From: Ruegeria sp. HKCCD4315
GTDB taxonomy: Bacteria > Pseudomonadota > Alphaproteobacteria > Rhodobacterales > Rhodobacteraceae
DNA: 64,000 bases
Direction of reading: 5' to 3'
Assembly: GCF_013112245.1 (NCBI RefSeq)
Contig: NZ_WVRN01000002.1
Location: 620,001 to 684,000 of the forward strand
Made by a program: the position numbers and the translations under genes. A model generated the notes under the pieces. The model saw only the letters and a list, made by a program, of their open reading frames with translations. It made no database searches and had not been told where the DNA came from. This document shows, in pieces, positions 28,392 to 37,729 of the stretch (the stretch's first letter is position 1; every line of letters begins with the position of its first letter).

Positions 28392-30478
28392 GTGACCGCC
28401 TCCAGATCAGGGCGGGCAAGGCCGCGGTTTTCCGGCGAGGTCTCATAGTCACGATCTACCGCCTTTTCGTTGTAAACCAACGAAAGCCACGCTTCGTGAT
28501 CTCTGCGCACTTCTTCTGCGGGGATGGTAAATTCGGTGCTGTCGTCGAACGTCCAAATGATCACCGCCAGGATTATCAACACGGTCATAAGGACCGCCAG
28601 CCACCAGATCCACCACACCAGCGCAAACATCCAAATGCCACTAAACACACACAGGATAAAGCCAATCCCGGTGTTGCGAGGCAGCTCGATATCCTCATAA
28701 GCGTCCGGCGTTGGGTACGCGGCACCCCTTTCTTTGGCCGCCGCAAAGTCATCCCGGTCAGTCACTTGTGGAATGATCGCGAAGTTGTAGGGCGGCGGGG
28801 GCGACGGGATTGACCATTCCAACGTGCGGCCATCCCATGGATCCCCTACCGGAACGCGTGTTTTTTCGCGGTCGCGGATGCTGACCCACAATTGGATAAG
28901 GACCGAGAACAAAGCGCACGTGATCACCAGCGCCCCAACGATGGCGACGATCATGAAAGGGTGGAATGACGGATCGTCGTAACTGAACGAGCGTCGCGGC
29001 ATTCCCATTAACCCAACAAAATAGAGCGGCATGAAGGTCAGCAGAAACCCTATGGTCCAGAGAGCGACTGTTATCCGGCCCCAGAACTCGTTCAGGCGGA
29101 AACCGAACGCCTTGGGGAACCAATAGTTATAAGCCGCCAAAAGGCCGAACAGCACGCCCGGCAACAGAACGTTGTGGAAATGCGCCACCAGAAACAGCGT
29201 GTTGTGCACCTGATAGTCTACCGTTGGATTGGCCAGGATCACCCCGCTGAGGCCACCAATCACAAATAACATCAGAAATGCCAGCCCATACAACATCGGC
29301 ACCGAAAACCGGATACGTCCTCGCCACAAGGTTGCCATCCAGTCATAGACTTTCACACCGGTCGGAATCGCGATCAGCATAGTTGCAATACCAAACACGG
29401 CGTTGATCAACGCGCTTTGACCCATGGTGAAAAAGTGATGCAACCAGACCGTGAAGGACAGCACCGCAATCGACATTGTCGCAATAACAAGCGAGTTGTA
29501 GCCATAAAGCCGCTTGGCCGAGAAGGTCGCGAAAACTTCGGAATAGATGCCATACGCAGGCAGCACCAGCAGGTAAACCTCGGGATGACCGAACAGCCAG
29601 AACAGGTTGGCGTAGTTCATCATATTGCCGCCGAGATCGTTGGTGAAGAAGTGGAAGTCCAGATAACGGTCAGCTGCCAGCATCAGCGCCGCAACACCCA
29701 GGGGCGGCATCGCAAAGACGATGAGGATCGAACTGCAGATAATCGTCCAGCAATACATAGGCAGACGCATAAAGGTCATACCCGGCGCACGCATCTTGTA
29801 GATCGTTACTGCAAAGTTGATGCCTGTGAGCGTGGTCCCAATACCCGACACGACGATGGCCCAAATCCAGTAGTCTGGACCGACGCCCGGATTAAACGCG
29901 GCACCGGTATATGGTGGATAGGCCGTCCAACCACCGGTTGAGAACCGCCCGACCACCAGCGACACCATCAACATCATGCCTGACGACACCGTCAGGCCCA
30001 GACTAATCTGGTTCAGCCGCGGAAAGGCAACGTCGCGCGCGCCAATCATCAGCGGAATGACATAATTTGCGATGCCAAAGACAAAGGGAACAGCCACAAA
30101 GAAAATCATGATTGTGCCATGGGTGCTAAACAGCTCGGCAAAGTGTTCAGCCTCCAGAAAACCGTCACCTGGCCCAGCCGCCTGCTGCGCGCGCATGACG
30201 ACGCCTTCCAATACGCCGCGCGCCAACATCACGATGGCAAATACGACATACATGATGCCAATCTTTTTGTGATCAACGCTGGTCAACCAATCGCGCCACA
30301 GCGGCGTCCACAGTCGAAACCAGCTGAGCAACCCGACCACAGCAATGACACCAACAATCACGACGCCCGCAGCCGCATTTGCCACGATCTCATTGGCGTT
30401 GGGATCTTGAAGCAACCCAGCAATTGGCAGCGCATCCCAGCTGAGTCGGCCAAAAAATCCTGTCTCTGGAGATGTCAT
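28388..30478 (-). CDS. cyoB: Cytochrome bo3 quinol oxidase subunit I
   Basis: The 696-residue catalytic subunit reduces O2 to water at a heme-copper centre using ubiquinol and pumps protons. Metal and channel motifs are visible: heme-ligand STHGTIMIFF, CuB/Tyr segment WLFGHPEVYLLVLPAYG, HHFFTMG, and the double-histidine AHFHNVLLPG. The last two glycines common after AHFHNV in other CyoB proteins are replaced by LPG here, a mild variation. The N-terminal quinol-oxidase extension and C-terminal helices match CyoB length. It overlaps cyoA and cyoC by four bases each. Confidence 0.96.
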   Translation of the reverse strand: MTSPETGFFGRLSWDALPIAGLLQDPNANEIVANAAAGVVIVGVIAVVGLLSWFRLWTPLWRDWLTSVDHKKIGIMYVVFAIVMLARGVLEGVVMRAQQAAGPGDGFLEAEHFAELFSTHGTIMIFFVAVPFVFGIANYVIPLMIGARDVAFPRLNQISLGLTVSSGMMLMVSLVVGRFSTGGWTAYPPYTGAAFNPGVGPDYWIWAIVVSGIGTTLTGINFAVTIYKMRAPGMTFMRLPMYCWTIICSSILIVFAMPPLGVAALMLAADRYLDFHFFTNDLGGNMMNYANLFWLFGHPEVYLLVLPAYGIYSEVFATFSAKRLYGYNSLVIATMSIAVLSFTVWLHHFFTMGQSALINAVFGIATMLIAIPTGVKVYDWMATLWRGRIRFSVPMLYGLAFLMLFVIGGLSGVILANPTVDYQVHNTLFLVAHFHNVLLPGVLFGLLAAYNYWFPKAFGFRLNEFWGRITVALWTIGFLLTFMPLYFVGLMGMPRRSFSYDDPSFHPFMIVAIVGALVITCALFSVLIQLWVSIRDREKTRVPVGDPWDGRTLEWSIPSPPPPYNFAIIPQVTDRDDFAAAKERGAAYPTPDAYEDIELPRNTGIGFILCVFSGIWMFALVWWIWWLAVLMTVLIILAVIIWTFDDSTEFTIPAEEVRRDHEAWLSLVYNEKAVDRDYETSPENRGLARPDLEAVT

Positions 30479-31434
30479 TCTTGCTCCTCCTGCCCGAAGG
30501 ATGCCGTGCCCGGTTGTTGATCGGCAGGCAAAGCCTCGCCGCTGTGATACCGGTGCAGAATGCTGTGGAACACATCCTCTTCCAGCGTGAAATACAGCGC
30601 ATCATCAGGCATCTGTGCCGTCCCCAAAGCCGCCTGGACCTCGTCCCTGTCGGTCCGCATCGCAAGCGTCTGATAGGTGGCCGCGTTCAGCGGGATGCCG
30701 CCGGTGCGCACTTTGTCGACCCACGTATCAAAGGCGTCTTGCTCCATCGAAACTGTGCGGAACTTCTGTTTGGTAAAACCGCGTCCGTTATACTGCGTGT
30801 TTTCGCCCTGCATGACCTCTGGGGTATCCGCGACCAGATGCAATTGCGTTGTCATACCGGGCATCGCGTAAATCTGACCGGCAAGAGCGGGGATCATGAA
30901 AGACTGCATCACCGTGTCGGTGGTCAACGTCACGGCCACCTGTCGTTTGGTTGGGATTCCAAACTCGCCCACGCTGGCAATGCCCAGATCGGGATAAAGA
31001 AACAGCCATTTCCAATCCAATCCCACCACCTGAACCCGCACAGCAGGCTCCTCACCAAAAGCAGCCGAATATGGATCAAGCCTGTGTGTTGCCTTCCAAA
31101 GATAGAATGACAGGAGTGCCACGATTAAAACAGGCACGCCCCACATCACAAATTCCAGCTTTGCTGAAAAATCCCAGTCGGGACGATAAGCTGCCGCACC
31201 ACCCTTTCGGCGTCGATACCGAAACGCAATCAACGGCACCAAAACCAAAACGGGAATAACGGCCACCATTATCAGCGCAGTGGCTCGCAAAAGATGGGTT
31301 TTCTGAATTGCTGCAATCGGACCTTGCGGGTCCATGAAGCTGTCGCTGGCAAAGGCCATCGGTGGTGTCACCGTCAAAAGGATCAAAGCAGCCATCACAA
31401 GCGAGGACGGGTTGGACAATCTGCCTTTGGCCAT
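30475..31434 (-). CDS. cyoA: Cytochrome bo3 quinol oxidase subunit II
   Basis: Periplasm-facing subunit II. I place the start at the ATG at 31434, giving 319 residues, with other in-frame starts at 31452 and 31470. A signal-like segment ending PPMAFAS is followed by a helix (TALIMVAVIPVLVLVPLIAF). The cupredoxin domain contains WKWLFLYPDLGIASV and a CyoA-like YNGRGFTKQKF region lacking the CuA cysteines, so electrons come from quinol rather than cytochrome c. Unlike E. coli CyoA I see no lipobox cysteine. It is first in the operon and divergent from the lytic transglycosylase. Confidence 0.93.
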   Translation of the reverse strand: MAKGRLSNPSSLVMAALILLTVTPPMAFASDSFMDPQGPIAAIQKTHLLRATALIMVAVIPVLVLVPLIAFRYRRRKGGAAAYRPDWDFSAKLEFVMWGVPVLIVALLSFYLWKATHRLDPYSAAFGEEPAVRVQVVGLDWKWLFLYPDLGIASVGEFGIPTKRQVAVTLTTDTVMQSFMIPALAGQIYAMPGMTTQLHLVADTPEVMQGENTQYNGRGFTKQKFRTVSMEQDAFDTWVDKVRTGGIPLNAATYQTLAMRTDRDEVQAALGTAQMPDDALYFTLEEDVFHSILHRYHSGEALPADQQPGTASFGQEEQE

Positions 31435-31593
31435 AACGCACAGCCCTCTCATGATCCAAATTCCGCTCAACTATCGGCAAATGCAAAAGATTTCTCAAGA
31501 CCTTTCCAAACCCCAGATTGCCGGGGTACAACTTCTTTCAACCTTGGGTCACAACGGGCGTTACGCGTTGAGACCCCAACGGAGCAGAGACGC

Positions 31594-32841
31594 ATGTTTT
31601 CTTTGATGCGCAAAATACTTGTCGCCACTGGTCTGATCCTACTCTCACACGCCGCTGTGGCGCAGGATCATGCTGAAGTTGAACGTCAGTTCCACGCTTG
31701 GCTACAGGACGAGGTTTGGCCAAAGGCACGAGCCAAAGGGGTTTCAAAGCAAACCATGGATCAGGCGTTGTCTGGTGTTACTTTGAACTGGAAACTGCCT
31801 GATCTGGTTCCTCCCGGGCAAAAAAACAAAATACCGCAAACACAAAAACAGGCCGAGTTCGGTTCGCCCGGACGCTATTTCAACGCTGGATCAGTTCAGG
31901 GCGCCACGTCCGTCGGGCGCAAAATGGCACAGCGTCACGCGAAGACGCTCGCCGTGGTCGAAAATGAAACAGGCGTTCCCGCACGGATTATCCTCGCAAT
32001 CTGGGGCCGAGAAAGCGGTTACGGGCAGGTGCCGATCCGCCATGACGCATTCCAGGTTCTGTCCACCAAAGCCTTCATGAGTACCAGAACTGAGTATTTC
32101 ACGGGCGAGTTGATCGCTGCTCTGCAAATCGCGGAAAACGGACATTTGTCCGCGCGAAAAATGAAAAGCAGTTGGGCGGGCGCATTAGGCCAGCCGCAAT
32201 TCATGCCGTCTAACTATTTAACCTATGCAAAAGACGGCGATGGGGATGGGCATGCTGACATCTGGGGCTCGCCCGCCGATACTATCGCATCGATCGGCCA
32301 CTACCTCGACCAGCATGGCTGGGTTAACAATCGGGACTGGGGTTTTGAGGTGTCTGTTCCTGAAACCGTGCCGTGTTCTCTGGAAGGGCCCGATCAGGGT
32401 CGCCCCATTCACAAATGGGAAGAGATGGGGATAGCTCGTGTCTCGGGCAGGCCCTTCCCAGCCCATGAGCGGGATGGTGAAGGATATCTGATGATGCCAG
32501 CCGGACGGCATGGGCCAGCCTTTATTGTCACGCCGAACTTCTACGTGCTCAAGGAATACAACAAAAGTGATCTTTATGCTTTGTTTGTTGGTCACGTCGG
32601 AGATCGCATTCAATTTGGCGTCGGGGATTTTTTAGAACGGTGGGGAAAGGTCGATGGGCTGTACCGGTCCGATATTGCAGCGATGCAGCGTGCTCTTGAA
32701 CAGATGGGCCATGACGTTGGCGGAGCGGACGGGTTGCCTGGGTTCAAAACGCGCCGCTCGATTGGACGTTGGCAACAGACCGTGGGCTTTGCGTCAACTT
32801 GCTTTCCGGAACCCACCATGAAAGCCCAACTCGTACCCTGA
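31594..32841 (+). CDS. MltB-family lytic murein transglycosylase
   Basis: Cleaves the MurNAc-GlcNAc bond of peptidoglycan in the periplasm with formation of anhydro-MurNAc. The start at the ATG at 31594 follows GGAG by nine bases, giving 415 residues; a longer open frame upstream is unsupported. Order: signal peptide ending AAVAQ (1-24), SLT_2/MltB catalytic domain with Glu140 in WGRESGYG, KSSWAGALGQPQFMPSNY and DGDGHADIWG, and a C-terminal PG-binding domain (YRSDIAAMQRALEQMGHD). It is transcribed away from cyoA. No partner gene is adjacent. Confidence 0.93.
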   Translation: MFSLMRKILVATGLILLSHAAVAQDHAEVERQFHAWLQDEVWPKARAKGVSKQTMDQALSGVTLNWKLPDLVPPGQKNKIPQTQKQAEFGSPGRYFNAGSVQGATSVGRKMAQRHAKTLAVVENETGVPARIILAIWGRESGYGQVPIRHDAFQVLSTKAFMSTRTEYFTGELIAALQIAENGHLSARKMKSSWAGALGQPQFMPSNYLTYAKDGDGDGHADIWGSPADTIASIGHYLDQHGWVNNRDWGFEVSVPETVPCSLEGPDQGRPIHKWEEMGIARVSGRPFPAHERDGEGYLMMPAGRHGPAFIVTPNFYVLKEYNKSDLYALFVGHVGDRIQFGVGDFLERWGKVDGLYRSDIAAMQRALEQMGHDVGGADGLPGFKTRRSIGRWQQTVGFASTCFPEPTMKAQLVP

Positions 32842-33526
32842 AGGAGGTCGAAGGACCGAGTCCATAATCTGGATGGAGGCCCAAAACACGCTCGCCCGAT
32901 TGACCATACGGCGGCGAAACACGCTAAGCTCCGCCGTATTCGCGTCCATTTTGGGGAATTTTACGCAATTGTCGCCAATTTCGGAACAGAGCAGCGGGTT
33001 CAGAAACCCAGTATTCACGTTGTGGTTATCGACAGGCGAGCTTCTATCAGCAGAGCGTTTTCTCAGTTGTAGCTCCTCGGATAAAGGTGAAATCCAAGCC
33101 CCTGTACAACGCTAAAATTACCACAATGCAAGGTCACTGAAGCCGAAAACGCCTGCTCAAAAAGCGCCGTATTTTGAACAGGATACGTGCTGATAAGCTG
33201 ATATTTCTTCCGCCCCTTCAGCGAAAACCCAAATGCTGTGAGAGGACGATAAATCGGTTTCAAATTGTGTGGCATTCGCGCGCAATCGGTTCGCGGAATA
33301 AAAGCAGCGAACAATCTCATAGGGCTGCGCAAGACGTCGCTTTTTCGGTTCCTCTTGGTATTACCTAAAAAGAGCTCTCTTTTGACACCGGCCCGACAAG
33401 GTGGCACGATTTGACCAGTTGCCGCCCGCAACATCGGGCATCATTGATTGATCAGGTTCAGCAGCCTATGAGAACGTGTCGGACAAACCCCGCTTTTCCG
33501 GCTGAATATTGAAATTGAGAGGCGTC
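32842..33526. other. Intergenic region before galU
   Basis: About 680 bases between the transglycosylase and galU. A 123-codon minus-strand frame (33063-33434) shows no recognisable pattern and I do not call it. TTGACA at 33382-33387 could be a -35 box for galU, but the -10 hexamer at the right distance is poor. Confidence 0.4.
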
Positions 33527-34420
33527 ATGACACGCAAGGTCACCAAAGCAATATTTCCTGTTGCAGGGATGGGAACACGGTTTTTGCCGGCCACCAAATC
33601 GGTTCCAAAAGAAATCATGACCTTGGTTGACCGGCCTTTGGTGCAGTATGCTATCGACGAAGCCCGCGCGGCGGGTATCAAGGAATTTATTTTTGTCACC
33701 TCACGCGGGAAATCCGCGCTCGAGGACTATTTCGACCACAACCTTGTACTTGAACAGGAATTGAAGGCGAAAAAGAAAGACAAACTGCTTGAAATCCTGA
33801 ATGAAACGAACATGGAAAGCGGCGCGATTGCCTATATTCGTCAGCACAAAGCTCTGGGTCTTGGACACGCCGTTTGGTGCGCCCGCCGCCTGATTGGGGA
33901 CGAACCCTTCGCCGTCATGCTGCCGGACGACGTCATCGCAGCAGACAAACCCTGCCTTCAACAAATGATCGAAGCCTATGAAGAGACCGGAGGCAACATG
34001 GTCGCGGCCATGGAAGTCTCCTTAGAAAAAACAAGCTCTTACGGGGTATTGGATGTTGGGGACAGCATTGGTCCGGTCGTGCCGGCTCGCGGCATGGTCG
34101 AAAAGCCCGAGCCGACCGAAGCCCCATCAAATCTAGCAGTTATTGGCCGCTATGTTCTACGCCCGTCTGTGCTGAATAACCTGAACGCTATGAAAGCCGG
34201 AAGCGGTGGTGAAATCCAGCTGACCGATGCCATCGCCGAAGACATCGCTGATGGTGTTCCCGTATTTGGTTATAAATTTGACGGCCAGCGTTTTGATTGC
34301 GGGTCAAAATCGGGGTTCCTGCAAGCCACAGTCGCTTTTGCGCTTGCCCGTGACGACCTGCGCGAGGATCTGAGCCAATACCTCAACGATATTGTAGCAA
34401 CCGGGAAAGCCGCCCAGTAG
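33527..34420 (+). CDS. galU: UTP-glucose-1-phosphate uridylyltransferase
   Basis: Makes UDP-glucose from UTP and glucose-1-phosphate, supplying glucans, lipopolysaccharide and the ugd reaction encoded downstream. The start is the ATG at 33527 after GAGAGG, giving 297 residues. The motif AIFPVAGMGTRFLPATK, KEIMTLVDRPLVQYAIDEA, GLGHAVWCA, VMLPDDVI, and the GEIQLTDAI and FDCGSKSGFLQA segments are all GalU signatures. It leads a group of sugar-nucleotide genes on the plus strand. Confidence 0.96.
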   Translation: MTRKVTKAIFPVAGMGTRFLPATKSVPKEIMTLVDRPLVQYAIDEARAAGIKEFIFVTSRGKSALEDYFDHNLVLEQELKAKKKDKLLEILNETNMESGAIAYIRQHKALGLGHAVWCARRLIGDEPFAVMLPDDVIAADKPCLQQMIEAYEETGGNMVAAMEVSLEKTSSYGVLDVGDSIGPVVPARGMVEKPEPTEAPSNLAVIGRYVLRPSVLNNLNAMKAGSGGEIQLTDAIAEDIADGVPVFGYKFDGQRFDCGSKSGFLQATVAFALARDDLREDLSQYLNDIVATGKAAQ

Positions 34421-34488
34421 TTATAAGCCATTTCATTGAGTACGATTAAAGAAATACCTTCTGTGATTACCAGTTCAAGGGCATACGC

Positions 34489-35928
34489 ATGACGAATACA
34501 GTTCATCCCGTCATTCTTTGCGGAGGATCAGGGACACGTTTATGGCCTCTGTCTCGCAAAAGTTACCCCAAGCAATTTGTTCCTTTGGTGGGTGACGCCA
34601 CCCTCTTGCAGGATTGCGCTGACCGAATGCTTGGACCGTCAGATATGCCTTACGCAAAGCCGCTGGTTCTGACAAATGAAGCGTTTCGTTTTATCGTGCC
34701 CGAACAATTGGCCGAGGTCGGCATCGACCCCGGCCCCATCCTGATTGAACCAGAAGGGCGCAACACCGCTCCTGCTGTTCTGGCAGCAGCACTTTACCTG
34801 GCATCCCGAAACCCTGACGCCATCATGCTTGTGGCCCCTTCAGATCACGTGATTCCAAACAAGTCCGCCTTCCATTCAGCCGTAGCCGAAGGCGCGCGCG
34901 CGATAAGAGAACGTGGTGATCTGGTGACCTTTGGTATCACGCCTACACGACCAGAAACCGGGTATGGGTACCTCAAACTCAGCCACGCGCCGGACTCAAC
35001 GGAACGTGCCGTCCCGCTGGATCGCTTTGTCGAAAAACCGGATGAAGAAACGGCGCAATCCATGTTGGCTGATGGTAGCTATCTGTGGAATTCGGGCATC
35101 TTCCTTTTCGCGGTGCGCGACGTCATAGCTGCATTCGAACAATATGCGGGAAATTTGATCGCACCCGTCCAAAAGGCAGTTAATGAGGCAAAAACTGACT
35201 TGGGCTTCCTACGACTGGATCCTGCCGCTTGGGCAGACGCTGCTGACATTTCAATAGACTATGCGGTCATGGAAAAGGCATCGAACCTAAGCGTGGTTCC
35301 GTATTCCGCAGGTTGGTCCGACGTCGGAAGCTGGACAGCCGTACAAGAACTGTCAGACATGAACGAAGACGGCGTTGCGACAGATGGCGACGTCACTGCA
35401 ATCGAATGCCGTAATGTTCTGATACGATCAGAATCGCCGACTCAGGAAGTGGTGGCAATGGGGCTGGAGAATGTGATCGCAGTTGCGATGCCCGATGCGG
35501 TTCTGGTGGCCAGCATGGACAAGGCCCAGGATGTGAAACAGGCCGTCACTGCGCTGAAGGAAAAAGGGGCTAAGCAAGCAGAGGCCCTGCCGGTTGATCA
35601 CCGTCCGTGGGGTTGGTTCGAAAGTCTGGTGATCGGTGACAGGTTTCAGGTCAAACGGATTCATGTTCACCCGGGCGCGGCACTGAGCTTGCAATCTCAT
35701 CACCATCGATCCGAGCATTGGATCGTCGTTAAAGGCACTGCCAAAGTCACAATCGACGACAAAGAGCAACTGGTGAGTGAGAACCAATCGGTCTACATTC
35801 CGCTGGGTGCCACGCACCGGATGGAAAACCCGGGCAAGGTTCCGATGGTTCTGATCGAAGTTCAAACCGGAGCTTACTTGGGCGAGGATGACATTATTCG
35901 CTACGAAGACATCTATGCCCGCGAATAA
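34489..35928 (+). CDS. manC: Mannose-1-phosphate guanylyltransferase / mannose-6-phosphate isomerase
   Basis: The 479-residue bifunctional type II enzyme makes GDP-mannose and, through its C-terminal domain, can isomerise fructose-6-phosphate and mannose-6-phosphate. The N-terminal half has LCGGSGTRLWPLSRK, KQFVPLVGD, LVAPSDHVI and FVEKPDEETA. The C-terminal cupin has VHPGAALSLQSHHHRSEHW and GATHRMENPGK. It follows galU by 68 bases. Together with galU and ugd it suggests production of a mannose- and glucuronate-containing polysaccharide. Confidence 0.95.
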   Translation: MTNTVHPVILCGGSGTRLWPLSRKSYPKQFVPLVGDATLLQDCADRMLGPSDMPYAKPLVLTNEAFRFIVPEQLAEVGIDPGPILIEPEGRNTAPAVLAAALYLASRNPDAIMLVAPSDHVIPNKSAFHSAVAEGARAIRERGDLVTFGITPTRPETGYGYLKLSHAPDSTERAVPLDRFVEKPDEETAQSMLADGSYLWNSGIFLFAVRDVIAAFEQYAGNLIAPVQKAVNEAKTDLGFLRLDPAAWADAADISIDYAVMEKASNLSVVPYSAGWSDVGSWTAVQELSDMNEDGVATDGDVTAIECRNVLIRSESPTQEVVAMGLENVIAVAMPDAVLVASMDKAQDVKQAVTALKEKGAKQAEALPVDHRPWGWFESLVIGDRFQVKRIHVHPGAALSLQSHHHRSEHWIVVKGTAKVTIDDKEQLVSENQSVYIPLGATHRMENPGKVPMVLIEVQTGAYLGEDDIIRYEDIYARE

Positions 35929-36093
35929 TTTCCGAAAGCCTTTTACCTAACCCCGAAAGCTGAGCCCGTTTTGCGGTTCAATGGTTAGCAGAAGATTTCC
36001 TGGGCGGTCGGCCCGGTCACAGAGGATTGACGCGCTATGCTGCACTGTGGCGCGCAACCGATGTTTCGGGCCGACAGCCACAGGAGGACCCTC

Positions 36094-37164
36094 GTGTCAC
36101 AAACCTCACCCCGATTGAACCTTCCGTTTTTGCAACCCTCACAGGCGCAAAAGCACGTCACACATAACGAAGCACTGCGGCAACTTGATCTGATCGTGCA
36201 ACTGACGGTCCGCTCAACCCACACCGACACGCCACCCGTGGTCCCTGAACAGGGAGAAGTTCACGCGGTTGGATCCTCTCCCACAGGGGATTGGGCCGGG
36301 CATTCCGGGGACCTCGCCGCTTGGCTGGACAACGCCTGGCATTTCGTGGTGCCCTCTCCTGGTTGGCGCGCTTGGGATGAAACCGCTGGGGATCTCAGAA
36401 TCTGGGACGGCACAGCATGGGTTCCACTGCCCATCGACACGCAAAACCTGGATAGCGTCGGTATTGCGGCAACCGCCGACGCAACCAACCGCCTGACTGT
36501 TCGAAGCCCAGCGACGCTGCTGACCCACGACGGCGGCGGGCATCAGCTTAAAATCAACAAAGCCAGCGCAGGTGATACCGCGTCGCTCTTGTTCCAGTCG
36601 AACTGGACGGGCCATGCCGAGATGGGATTGTCTGGCAGCTCAGGTTTTTCAATCAAAGTGTCCCCCGATGGCGCAAACTGGACCCAAGCGCTGAGCTTTG
36701 ACCCGACCACCGGCGCAGCAACAGGAGCAGCTGTGCAAAGCGATGCGTCCGACACCAGCACTGGTCGACTCATGCGGGCGGATTATGGCTATGGGCCAGG
36801 CAATCTATTGGGATCCGTTTCAGAAAGCGCGGGCACTCCAACCGGTGCCGTCATAGAACGTGGCCAAAACTCAAACGGAGAGTTTGTGCGGTTTGCCGAC
36901 GGGACGCAGATTTGCACCGCTACCTTGCCCGCAGTTGATTGTTCTGGCGCTGAGGGTGCTTTTTTTTCGAGCTCCACATTCACTTGGGACTTTCCCACGC
37001 CTTTTGCCGCGACGCCAAGCGTCACTGGCAGCGGAGGCGCTGTCGGCCGGTTTGTTGGCTTGGACACGCCCGGCACAACGCGGGTTGACGGCAAAGTGCT
37101 GTCGGCGCTGTCGGATTCCTCCGCGTTATCACCGTCCGTAACCGCAATCGGGCGCTGGTTCTAA
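36094..37164 (+). CDS. DUF2793 domain protein
   Basis: Unknown function. I place the start at the GTG at 36094 because AGGAGG lies just upstream, giving 356 residues. The N-terminal domain SPRLNLPFLQPSQAQKHVTH and NEALRQLDLIVQLTV is the typical DUF2793 opening, and the following WAGHSGDLAAWLDNAWHFV and GDLRIWDGTAWVPLP are also characteristic. The C-terminal part resembles phage tail-fibre-like beta-rich sequence (rich in Gly, Ser, Thr). DUF2793 proteins are seen in prophage and gene-transfer-agent contexts in alphaproteobacteria. Here it sits among sugar-nucleotide genes, with no other phage gene visible. Confidence 0.82.
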   Translation: MSQTSPRLNLPFLQPSQAQKHVTHNEALRQLDLIVQLTVRSTHTDTPPVVPEQGEVHAVGSSPTGDWAGHSGDLAAWLDNAWHFVVPSPGWRAWDETAGDLRIWDGTAWVPLPIDTQNLDSVGIAATADATNRLTVRSPATLLTHDGGGHQLKINKASAGDTASLLFQSNWTGHAEMGLSGSSGFSIKVSPDGANWTQALSFDPTTGAATGAAVQSDASDTSTGRLMRADYGYGPGNLLGSVSESAGTPTGAVIERGQNSNGEFVRFADGTQICTATLPAVDCSGAEGAFFSSSTFTWDFPTPFAATPSVTGSGGAVGRFVGLDTPGTTRVDGKVLSALSDSSALSPSVTAIGRWF

Positions 37165-37729
37165 GCCAATAGGCCGTCCGGCTTTTGCACCGGGCGGCTA
37201 TTTGTGCCCCAAGCTTTAGGGAACCGTTCCGGCGAGTCCGCTGAGAGATTGTGAAAACAACCTCATATAACACGCCCTCGTCCTTTCAACAAAGCGCTAT
37301 ATTTGGGCTGATTGGTTCGGAAATTCTCACCTCAGAAAACAAGTCCTGAACACCCATCTTGGCAAAGTAACTGGCTGTCGCTTGGCTTTAGTCGGTTTGC
37401 AATGTGGCGGCAAACTCTGAACGTCAAACAGTGCGCTTCGTTGATGCGCTGGAAAGGGTAAAACGGAGCAACATGTTTGTTCCAATGGACATTCTGGTCC
37501 ATATCCAGAAAAAATTGGTGACGTAAACTCCGTTCAAACTGGGTGTAAATTGGACAAACCTGTGTTGCACGCTGAGAGACGTTGCAAAAGTTTACGCACC
37601 CTTATTGCTTCAAAAACAGGTAGAACCTATGGGGTACAGTTTACGGGCGCAGTGAACCATTGAATTTACCGCTGGTTTCTTTGATTGTTCGCGCGTTGTC
37701 GGCAGGTATTGGTAAGAAGGACTTTTGAG
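37165..37729. other. Intergenic region before ugd
   Basis: About 560 bases without a credible gene. It starts with the hairpin listed separately. An inverted pair CGTAAACT (37522-37529) and AGTTTACG (37589-37596) lies upstream of ugd. I assign it no function. The ugd promoter should be here. Confidence 0.4.
37171..37203 (+). terminator. Hairpin after the DUF2793 gene
   Basis: GGCCGTCCGG at about 37172-37181 pairs with CCGGGCGGCT at about 37190-37199 (with G-T pairs) around an eight-base loop. It lies a few bases after the stop codon. The following T-run is short, so this is a weak rho-independent terminator candidate. Confidence 0.5.

Noticed and set aside
33063..33434. A 123-codon minus-strand gene before galU
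   Set aside because: No recognisable pattern, no clear ribosome site, and nothing around it supports expression.
37522..37596. Inverted pair CGTAAACT/AGTTTACG upstream of ugd
   Set aside because: Eight-base arms about 60 bases apart can arise by chance, and there is no recognised regulator or element to attach it to.
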